NCBI GenBank assembly: GCA_022495005.1
Contig: JAGYXB010002001.1
Coordinates: forward strand, 89,541 to 153,540
Length of the DNA stretch: 64,000 nt
Reading direction: 5' to 3'
Source of the DNA: Rhyacophila brunnea
Taxonomy: Eukaryota > Arthropoda > Insecta > Trichoptera > Rhyacophilidae
The notes beneath the pieces were generated by a model. It saw only the letters and a list, made by a program, of their open reading frames with translations, did no database searches and was not told where the DNA came from. The position numbers and the translations under genes are program-made. Below are positions 36,601-48,600 of this stretch, one piece after another (within the stretch, counting starts at the first letter, position 1; each line of letters begins with the position of its first letter).

Positions 36601-39600
36601 TTTGATTCTAACCAGTAACCTAACCTAACCTAACGAATAAAACCAGATATAGTAAGTAGCAGACAGATTTTTTTCGAATAGTCTAAAGAAAATGACTATA
36701 CCAAATTAGTTAGCTGGTCTTGTGAGTTTTGGTGTCGGTGTAGGTTAAATAATAATTGCTTGTATTAAATTTTGCCGATCATAGTTTACCGTGGGCTGTC
36801 GTACCGTTAAGTGATGGCCGTAAACCATTGAGATCAAAAAATGGCACGTTGATCGTGGAACATTGCGCTGGGTCGCTGATTTTTTAACGCGTTTTTATTA
36901 GCTCGTATTCTTGTTTGTCCGGTACAGATTTTTTCTTGTGTGTCCAGTACATTTTTTTTTGTTTGGCCAAGATTTGTATTGGATGATTGAAGATTTTTAA
37001 CTAACTTCCCGACTAGCTAGACATTTGAAACTTTTAGAATATATCAGAACACGACGATAATGCATTCTTTTAGTACTTTTGGCCATCTTTAAGCAGAATT
37101 GAATTCATTTTCAGTTAATTCTGTTTTGTATGGAAAGTTATTATTGTCGGTTGCTAAGGGGGTCCTAGCGACTAAATTATTAATATATACGTGCGTTACT
37201 ATGGAAATCATTATGAAATGTCAAAATGACATTTCAATATTCTATAATATTTATTCAGTATTTCTATCAAGTACAATAAAGAGTTTTTATTAATAAATAG
37301 TATTGTCAAGTTTATATGATTCAACCAATGACATTATTAATGGACAACGCACTCAGTAGTATATATACAGTAGCTAGCAAGTAAATTCACGCATAGCGAC
37401 ATTCGCACATGCATAGGTAGACGTCACGCAATTTCCATTATGCGATATCACGCATCGGGAATTTATAGCAATATCACCTTTATTGTAATGGCGTTAGAAC
37501 GGTGTTTCTAGTGTCAATGTTCATTTGAGCGAACCCGTTCGAACCGAACCATTCAGCAGACCCGACAAAAAGGATCGGGAATTTTTAGCAATATCACCTT
37601 TATTGTAATGGTGTTAGAACAGATTATGCCATTCGGCAGACCCGACAAAAAAGTGAGTGTCATTTTTTTCCCAGATGCTTCGTCCATATTAATGTCATTG
37701 GATTCAACAGAAAATTTAAAAACGTGGTATATAAAAAGTTCTTTTTATCTCGTAATTATTCAAACGCTACTCAGAAAAGTCTCATAATAGTTATATGACA
37801 GAAAAAATAATAAATAACATTTCCAATCCATTGATTCGTGAGATGTTTTAATTTTTAAGCTAAATGTAATGTTATCTTAAAAATCCGCTCTCGGTCAAAT
37901 CAAAGTCAGTCGATGCGTCGGGCCTTTGCGTCACCAAATGAGACACTGTTGTCAATGAGATAGATTCTTACATAAACCGCCGTTGACGTGGAAATTGTTA
38001 ATTGGTAGTTCACAGGTTTGAAGCAAGCTGCAAGGATAACTCGATTGAGTGTAATAGGAAGTTGGAATTTTACCACAACGCACGAGAGGACAACCTTTCA
38101 TCGATAGTCGCTACCCCTGATACACTGTCTGAAAACTTTAAGGGCAGGGACGATAGGTGAGTAATAATGAATTGGGTACTAAACATAAGTGGTAACACTT
38201 TTTTTTAAACTGGTGGAGGCTTTGCTTTACTCGCTGTACTACTAGTATGTAACTCGACTCTAGAGCAATATAGACTACAGGATTGACGTAGCAGGAGAGG
38301 CGCTATACCGAGAGGAGTGACGCAGACCTGTGTTTACTATAATGCTCTCCGCGGCCTGACCATGACAGGTAGTAGTTGCATTAAAAATTCAATGCAAGTT
38401 ATGACCCGAATACATTACCATCACGTCACGTGCTGTCACGCTGAGATAGGTAGTGATTCAGTGTTATTCATTCAATATAATATTAATGGTTCAAATATAT
38501 AATGATCACGTTATGTACTGTCACATGATGCCACAATAAGTTGCCGCTACGAGAAAATGTCGTTATTATTGATGTTTAAAATATTATCAGACCGATGCTC
38601 CCATCCCGTAGTAAATTTTGAACCTTTAATTAAATGAAAATTCTCAAAAATCACCAGCACAACAGTTATGTCACGTCACGCGCACCGCACTGCATCGACA
38701 CCCGCACGACTCAATGAACGTTTTCTATAATTTTATACATGCCTACACATTTTTGACGCATTTAAAAACCGCGCGCTTTTTTTAGTGGTTGGCACTAGGT
38801 ATGTATTTTCTATAAGAAGGTTGGGTTCTGTTTAAAATATTATCTATGGATGCAATATCGCAAGTAATTTTAACGTACGCACACGTAGAAACTGTTAAAA
38901 TTAATTGAAAATAGCATGAATAATAATTCAAAATACTAATACATTAGAGTTGGCACTATCCATCATTGAATTTATAGAGATAGTGATCGTTCAAAATATT
39001 CTGAAAAATGACGAAACCATACACTAAATTTGTCGCCGTGGCAGCATGACAATATGCGACGTGCATCATAATGTATTTTAGCCTTAGTCGTACAATATTA
39101 TTTAATTACGATAAATATTTAGTATTTACTGTTTCAGGTTATATCTGCGGAAGATAGAGTTTGGTAAATATTACGATTACGACGATGTTCACAGATACGT
39201 CATTGTAAGTAAAAAAAAAACATTTTTAATTAATTATTTTTGTTGTTTATATGAACCTTTGTCCAAATAGAATCCGTGTATGCACATACATATGTATATA
39301 AATATCTAGAATATAGATAATATACACGACAATCTCATCATCAGCTTTTTTGGATGAAGATCTCGGCTACCAAATGGGTAGCGACCAAGGCCTGAACAAA
39401 AACGATGCATAAGTGCGAGTGAGAAAGTATTCGACACCCTTATAATCTCTGCGACTCGCGCTAGAGTAAGATAAAAGGTTTACAGATGTGGGAGATGGTT
39501 TGCTACGATGTAGCCGCCAAATCTTACCTTATTGCTTAACTAGGCGTCGATAACTGTGTTGCTAAAATTGCTATTAAGTAGAAAAGATGGTTCTGTGTGT

Positions 39601-42600
39601 TGTATTAAAATGTGGTAGCCATACTGATAAGCCAGCAGATGGTATTACGTTTCATATGTAAGTTGATACATGTTCGTGATAATTTATTTGTATATTATTA
39701 TATATTTTAATATCAAGTGACCTTGTTTCTTTAAAATTACTTAAATTATGGATATTTTTACCTAATGGTTGCATTTTGACCGCTTACAAATACTATATAA
39801 CGTAAAAAAGTAGAAAAATATATTTCAATTCTGAGCGTCTAGTGCGAGCACTTTGGGCGAGCACTAGCGAAATGGTCTATGTTCTCGAACATTTGTATAC
39901 GAATGCGTTCGCTCGCCCACAAACCAAACGCACGGCACGCAGCTTCATTTAGCAATGCAATTGGTGGCGTCTAGATGTATCTATAGTCTAAGGTAGTGAC
40001 AATATCACATAATAATCTTCGAATCTCAACATGCCGCGTATTTTAATAATTACCCAGAACGATGACTTCGACCCCATCCACACGCATGTGATCCTTCCAT
40101 TGTAAGGCTTGTGGGAGCTTAGTGTATTTATAGAGTACAAATGCAGCAACGTGCCGGCGTAGTGGGGTAAAATTACACTGGTAGACTCCCAAGCTGATCG
40201 TTTGATCCGATCGCCGTTGGTTGCCACCGATCGTGAAATGTCATTCGGATCGTTCCCTAGAGTTGTGGCCAAAATATAATAATTCCTATTTTTTCCACAC
40301 GATTACTCAGTGTATATCAGTCAGTAACGATCATCATAATCAAAATGTTAGCTTGTTCGATGATTACACTGGGCGACTTTACAGGCAGATTATAAATTCG
40401 CCAACAAACAGCTCGTAAAGAAGCTTAATGTAATTGACGCATAACATAAATTTTAAAGTTGACGTTTGCTCAGAACGATTGCCGTGAGTTATCGAGTCTC
40501 CTCGTGATAGGTATAATATAATAATATATACCTAGTATATGCATGATTGTGATTTCAGTCGGTTCAAGAAAAATACGACCGCAACGATGATATACCAGCG
40601 ACAGAGAACATTGCCGAGAAAATATTTTCGGTTAAAGCGAACGAAATAAAAGTCGTGTACCATTACGAGAAAAATTTATTCACGAAGTCAACGCAGGAGT
40701 TCGTGAAACCCGGCGTGACAGAAATGGGAGGGCTCAATTCATTCACACCGGAACTGTTCACCGGATATATGGTAGGCAATGACATTAATATGGACGAAGC
40801 ATCTGGGAAAAAAAATGACACTCACTTTATTTGTCGGGTCTGCCGAATGGCATATACTGTTCTAACGCCATTACAATAAAGGTGATATTGCTATAAATTC
40901 CCGAAACTTTTTGTCGGGTCTGCCGAATAGTTCGGTTCGAACAGGTTCGCTCAAACGAACATTGATACTAGAAACACTGTTCTAACGCCGTTACAATAAA
41001 GGTGATATTGCTATAAATTCCCGATGCGTGATATCGCATAATGATACTGCGTGATGTCTACCTATACACGTGCGAATGTCACTATGGGCGAATTTACTTG
41101 CTAGCTACTGTACTGAATGCGTCGTCCATTAATAATGTCATTGATGGTAGGTATTATTGTCAATTATCGCATTTTATGTTTGCACTTATTCCGTGCGTGG
41201 TAGTGGGCGAAACCAAGGGGGGACATGCTCGTCGAAGGTCAAAATTGAGTTTTTATTGTATTTTCAAACCATGATCCTGGACACTCCTTAAACGTTGTAG
41301 ATAATCTATTTATATAATTTTGAAGCCTTATTATCCTTTATAGTTATTTTAAACATTTGATGACTGCGTGAAGTATTTTTGTTACATAAAATAGTATTCT
41401 TTTAAACCTCTCGCTCTAATGTTTTGGAATATAGTCATATTTCGGTACATAACTGTACAGTGGTGTTAAGATTTTTTACATTTATTAATTTTTAGACGCA
41501 TTTATAAAACCATTGGTATAATTTATTACGAGATAATTTTTGTAAAATATTCACGATAAAAATTATTTTGATAATCTCTGTGATCCCAAATTTGACAAGA
41601 ATTAGGCATTTTATTATTCAAAAAATCGGCAAGATTAACACATTTGAAGATGATTCTAAAGATATTTATTATAAGCTATGTCTTTGACCATTCAAGTCTG
41701 ATAAATATCTTATGAATAATGATTGCTTTATAATAATTATTGACCTAAGAATAAGGTAGTGTTTTTTTGAAATACGCCATTTCTTTTGTCATTCCTAGTA
41801 GTTAAGCTACAACATACGGCCGTAGCCATAAATTGACAAACTATAATTAAAATATGGAGTAAAATTATGTTAACGCGCGTGTTTGAACATGTACCTAACC
41901 GAATTTTTTTAAATTTTTTTTTAAACTGTACATGTTCAAACACGCGCGTTAATATCATTTTACTCCCTACTTCAATTATAGTTTGTTAATTTATGGCTAC
42001 GGCCGTATGTTGTAGCTTAACCACTGGGGAATGACAAAGAAATGGCGTTTTTCAAAAAAACACTACCTTATTCTTAGGTCAATAATTATTATAAAGCAAT
42101 CATTATTCATAAGATGTTTATCACACTTGAATGGTCAAAAACATAGCTTATAATAAATATCTTTAGAATTATCTTGAAATGTGTTATTCTTGCCGATTTT
42201 TTGAATAATAAAATGCCTAATTCTTGTCAAATTTGGGATCACAGAGATTATCAATATAATTTTTATCGTGAATATTTTACAAAAATTATCTCGTAATAAA
42301 TTATGCTAATAGTTTTATAAATGCGTTTAAAAATTAATAAATGTAAAAAATCTTAACACCACTGCACAGTTATGTACCGAAATATGACTATATTCTAAAA
42401 CATTAGAGCGAGAGGTTTAAAAGAATACTATTTTATGTAACAAAAATACTTCATGCAGTCATCAAATGTTTTAAATAATTATAAAGGATAATAAGGCTTC
42501 AAAATTATATAAATAGATCATCTACAACGTTTAAGGAGTGTCCAGGATCATGGTTTGAATATACAATAAAATATCAATTTTGACCTTCGACGAGCATGTC

Positions 42601-45600
42601 CCCCCTTAATTGATTTGTAGCTTTTGAGATGTGTCTCCATCGAAGAACCCATTCACTGGCAGTTTGTCTAGCAAGCGAAGAAAAGATTTTAATAATTACA
42701 CATGAAAAAATGTAGGTTACATGTAAATTGTACGTAAAATATTTTCACAGTGGCACAGTTCGCCGTGGGCTTTAATATGAACATTAATTCAATTTTCATA
42801 GCTGATTTTGGCAAAATTCATCAATTCAAGAATGAAAACGTATCACCGAAATTACCAGTTTTCCCACCTCTAGTTCATACATAATATTCGAGTATTTCTT
42901 ATTCTGTTTAGGGTATGATTTCCCTTTCATAATAACTTAAATATACTCAAAATATCACTTCAGAATTGCAATTAGTTGCATTGTGAGAGCCGGCTAAAAA
43001 ACTATACCGCAATCCAGTGATCGCCAAACGGTCGCTCGCGAGCTACCGGCAGCTCGCGTAGGATATTTTATGATATTTATAAATTTGCCTCTCAAATTTT
43101 ATTATTGGGCTCTGAAAAGAAATATTTCTCGAATGAAAAACTTAGCAAGTTGCCTTAACTGTAGAATCTGTATGGCCTTTCGTCCCAACAGAAAAGTATC
43201 CAATTTTAGTTCAAATTGCGCTCAAAACGAAGGCATTGTTTTGTTCTACCTATATGAATCAACGTTTTCCACTATGAAGGTGGTCAAAAATAAATATGTT
43301 TTTGGGGGTGCCGGATGAAATCCCGAAGGCCGAAATCCCGAATGCTGAAATCCCGAATGACCGAAATCCCGAAAGCATAAATCCCGAAAGCCGAAATCCC
43401 GAAGGCTGAAATCCCAAATGCCGAAATCCCGAATGCTGAAAACCCGAATGACCGAAATCCTGAATGGCCGGAATCCCGAAGGCCGAAATCCCGAAAAATA
43501 AAAAAAATACAAACAGTAATAATTGCGCAATCTTAACACTTAACTTGAATTGCGCAAATTTTACAAGAGAGACAAAAAACCATGTTTTTGTGGAAAATGG
43601 GTTTTTGTCTCTCCTGTAAAAAATGACGCAATCTTAACACTTATCTTGAATTGCGCAAATTATTACTGTTTGTATTTTTTTTTATTTTTCGGGATCTCGA
43701 CCTTTGGGATTCCGGCCATTCGGGATTTCAGCATTCGGGAATTCGGCATTCGGGATTTCGGCTTTCAGGATTTAGGCTTTCGGAATTTCGGCCATACGGG
43801 ATTTCGGCCTTCGAGATTCCGGCCTTCGGGATTTCGACCCAAACCCGTTTTTTGTAAGTCCGATGTTCTAATTTATTTTAAGTAATAAAATAATATTATG
43901 TATGGTACGATAAAGGATGATTAAAAAATATAAAGAAGGAATATGTATAAGTAGCTCACCAGACAATTTCAATTTCTGATAGTAGCTCACATCCTTATTG
44001 AGTTTGGAGACCACTGCCGTAATCCAAGTAATCATACTGTGTGAGTCATGTTTGAAGGCAAACCCTAATGCGAAAGACGACCGCAGCCTGAAGCATTACA
44101 AGCTGTTATGCTCGTTGATGGAGGAAGAGGAACGAGTTAAGCTGCACATCCGGCATATGGAGAGGTGGCTCAAAGAATGTCTAGCCAGCAGACCAGTGGA
44201 AAGGTCGATCCCAGCAAAATGTTTAGGACTGTTTGACATCGACAAGAATGAGGCAGCAAAGGAGAGTTACTTGGAGATGGTACCTATAACTTAATAATTA
44301 CCCAATTGACTTACATTTAAGGCTGCCTATTACTTGTGACAATCTCCGTAACTCCTCACATACTGAACTATGTACCAAATCATATGGTGTGTTATAAACA
44401 TACCTCATGGGTGAAGTTCGATAGTTTTGACAGGTAATAAAACGGGGTGAATATAAAATAAATGACGTGTTCAATAGGAACAGTTCCCGGGGAAAAGATT
44501 CAGAGTGCTACAATTGCCAAAATGCTACTGTTTGCGTTTCAGTATATTATTGTATCTTATTTGACAGATATTTTTTTTCTGTCTTATGGAAATTCCAATA
44601 GGACAGTAAACTTGATCGTTTTTATTCATCAGACGTGAAAAGTTGCTTCGCGAGAAAAAGATTCGCATGTTTTGCATGTTAAAATTTGCAATTTTCACTT
44701 TCTGTTCCTACTGGCCCCGTGATGGCGAGTGAATAATGAGCATTCCCATTCACCAAAGCCAGGGATTGAAATGAACCGGAGCGCCGTTCCGGTTTATACA
44801 ATCCCCAAAATTATCGCTCCGTCTCGTAAAATATTTGACTGTCTGAGCTAGAATGCCATATAATAAAAATCAAAGTTATTTTTATAAAAATACATAACAT
44901 TGGATAAATATTATCACTTCCCTCCATTTTCGTAAATGAATAGCAAGCTGTCACTTTTATTTTTAGTATGGTTTTTCGTCTGGATTTAAGGACTTGAAGG
45001 TGGACAATTAACACACCGGAATTATGATGGAAACGACGAGTTTATTTGATGTTAATATATACTAGATTTCTACATTTTATATAATTTATTTTATGGAGGA
45101 CGAAATGTGTGTAGCGCGAGCGAACAGTGTTTTCTGTCTGGTAGCCGGCCACGTTCTGCCGCGCCCAAACGAAACAAAAAAGACCATTTGTGAACCAACA
45201 CAATGCGGAGTTCCCCACTATGAAATTTCGCCGGCAACCATATACAACGTTGCCGGTTTATTAATATTTATTTTTGTAATCAACCCACTATTTTTTGGTT
45301 TGATATCGATTTGGGCCTCTCCAGATTCACAGAGACATCCCCAAATGGGGGACCATTTGGGAATGTAACACTATGTCAATATTTTTGTAAATTTATCGAG
45401 CGCTCCGGTTCGTAAAATTTTCCATTTCGAGTGCTGCAAACCATACTGTTGAATTGCAAACACAACTTTTTGCATGAAATTTAAGGTTTTCTGTAATCCA
45501 TTTAAAAAATTGAATTAATCTGAAAACGTTCCTATTTTACCGTTTTACCGTAGCTAAAATATTACAGGCAAAAAGGAGCTGGGGGTGTCTCAACGACGGT

Positions 45601-48600
45601 AGGGTGACAAGACGTATACGATATTGTCATAATTAATTTACAGAAGGCGGCCGAGAGGGCAGCCCGCGCGCGGGAGCTGGCAGCCGATTTCCAACCGGGG
45701 GCCCCGTATGCGGTGCGTCGTTCTTCTCAGGCGATCACTCTTTGCCTCAAGGACTTCACCAAAAGACAGCTTGCCAAGCAGAACATTGTACAGGCCAGAT
45801 ACGACCGGGTAAAAATAGAAACCATTACATTACTACCCAGTGGCGCACCCAGGAATTATTATTGGGGGGGGCCCAAGAAGGAGAATGTAAATTAGTCCCA
45901 TAGGCTCTTTTTCTTCTTCATATAAATATTTTTACATATTTTCACAATACATGGCGATATACATAGGGACATTTTCAACTAGTTGAAAATGTTCCTCTGA
46001 GGCGGACGAAACCGGTCCTAATCTATTTAATAAAAGTGGAATAAGTACTAAAAAAAAATTACGTTTATTAAATTAAAACAACAATACAATATTTATTCCG
46101 AATTCCACCGAAAAAAATGTTGTTTTGATTTACACCACCACCGTAGTGGGTGTAGTCGTTCTTTTCGCAGAATGTTGCAGATTTTTGGTATTTTAATATT
46201 TAGGTTCCAACATATTATTGTTGTTTTTATTTAATAAAACGCAATTTTTTATAGTACTTATTCCACTTTTAATTAATATATTAGGACCGGTTTCGTCCAC
46301 CTCAGTGGGACATTTTCAACTGAATACATTTTTTTTTTATTTTAAAACAATATTTATCAAACAAAATTCAAAGCGGTAGAAATAATATAACAATAGGTAC
46401 ATAATAATTATCCGTCCAATAATACCTTCCCAATAACAGACTAATTTAAAACTAATGAGGTTGGACATTAATATTTCATACTACGTCAGGGGCATTAAAC
46501 AAATTATTTAAAATATTAACAAACCACAAAATATAAAACAATCTACACTTACAATAGCATTAATATCAACAAATAATTATAATTAGTCAAAATTAACAAT
46601 AATTTTTTTTTTTTTTATAAAAAATAAAATAAAATTATCAATTGAAGTGAGATGGAATAAAAAACAAATACAAACAAAATATGAGTCAGAATTCAATAAA
46701 AATAATAAATAATGTACAATATATAAAGTTATGTTATGACAATCCCAAATATTAAATAGGGTACAATAATGGAGAAGACACAAAATATAATTGATCATTT
46801 AACAAATTAGAATTTGGCAAAAATTTATACCTATTAATTTCTAGGATTTCCTGTTTATCCAATTTTATAGATTTCTCATTCAAATGCAGGATTTTAAAAT
46901 TTTTACTGATATTAAAAGAGTGATTATTTAAACTTAAATGATTTCCAAAAGATGAAGATTCATTACCATTTTTGGCACAGGCTAAATGTTCTTTGATCCT
47001 AGTATTAAAGGATCGTCCCGTTTGTCCAACATATTTGGCATCACAAGAGTCACAACTTAATAGATAAATTTCACTTTGGTTAAGTTTATCTAATCTATCT
47101 TTAGTATTCACCAGTATATCCAACATATTAATTGAAAATGGACAAAAAAAGTATTATTGCCTTTAAATTATACACAACCTACTCAATACAACACAGCCTT
47201 ATATCTCGTTTATCGGTATTTTGTCTATTGCACTCGGTGTACCTACACCATGGCCCCCACATCCTGAAACGGACCCTCAGGCTAGGGCAGTGGTCGGCAA
47301 ACTGCGGCTCTTTGGCCCTTTGAGTGCGGCTCTGCCACAGATGCTCTCTGTCATATTTGACATGACTACAAAGAAGAAGCAAAGAAAATGGAAGAGGATA
47401 ACCGTAAATGTAATGTTGAGTAGACCGAGACTTCGCGTTTATTCAAAACTTAAATGGCTTCCCGACCTGTATTTATGTGTCGGGAAAAATTGACGCATTC
47501 AAATAATTTAGAGAGATACTACAACTAAAAACTAGTAATTTTGCGCTAAATATTCTGTCGATGATGCAAGGAAGAAAGCAGCTGAGGAGAAGAGTCAAGA
47601 AAAAATAATTTTTGTATTTAATTAGGTACTGAATAAAATCTTTCAACAATGTTAATATTGCAAGTTTTGTGGTTAGTAAAAAGATTTCCAAGAGAGGAAA
47701 TCAAGAGTAAATTGAGAAATCGATTTATTGATGAGAACCTGGAAGTTTGTCAGTCATTGTCATGATTCAATTTTATGGATACCTTACTTACAATTTAATT
47801 TTTATTAATAAATAAGATCATTATTACGTATGATATTCAGTTTTATTCAATGTACCTACCTATAATTTAATTAGGACTTTAACTAAACTACCTACGTATA
47901 TAATTTAAGTTTAAGAAATTTGGCTCTCAAAAGAAATCTCAATCGTTGTACTGTTGATATTTGGCTCTATTGACTAATGAGTTTTCCGACCACTGGGCTA
48001 GGGTATTTGACGGGCCCCCTATCCACCGCTTAGATTAAAGGCAGTGTGAAACACTACATTAACGTTTTTCAAATTGTGTTTTAGTTCAAATTGAGGGTAC
48101 TTATACAGTGAATTATTGGCGATTTTCAGTACGTCATATACTTTAATAATGGAGCTATCGACACATAATAATCAGAAAATATATTGGACATTCATATAAA
48201 TTAAAATGTTGATAGTCATAAAGTATAATAGCGCCGCAGGCGACTTTTTTTACTATTAAAGCTAATTCATGATATGTGTTTATCTCACTTATCTGGTCAA
48301 CCCGACACGCCGGGCCCCCCACAGCCCGGGCCCCCAGGCTAGACCTGTCAACCCTCCCCAGCCATGACCTATACCACTCCGGAATTCGGGTGGACACCGA
48401 GAATTTCATTAGGGAACGGGTTTCTAAAAAAACCTGACATTAGTGTTTCGAAATTTTTGTATTAGAAATTAAAATCTAAGAAATATTACTATAAAGGGTA
48501 CTGGAGAATTACAAATCATTTTTTGCCGTGTTGTTTGTCTAAGCCCAAGGTATAGTTTATTGGCTTTCGATTTCAATATGTAAAATCATTCTGATGATTT

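Noticed and set aside
41737..41958. 73-codon minus-strand frame across the palindrome centre
   Set aside because: It spans the spacer of the fold-back element, includes a poly-Lys stretch from A-runs, and has no family motif.
43246..43885. Several 68-111 codon frames with repeated SGFRHSGFRPSGF-type residues
   Set aside because: They are translations of the 17-bp minisatellite arms on both strands, not proteins.
46752..47126. Host GIY-YIG repair nuclease or homing endonuclease
   Set aside because: The CDSC..KYVGQTGRSFNTRIKEHL pattern and the following terminal repeats fit a Penelope-like element; there is no host-type gene structure.
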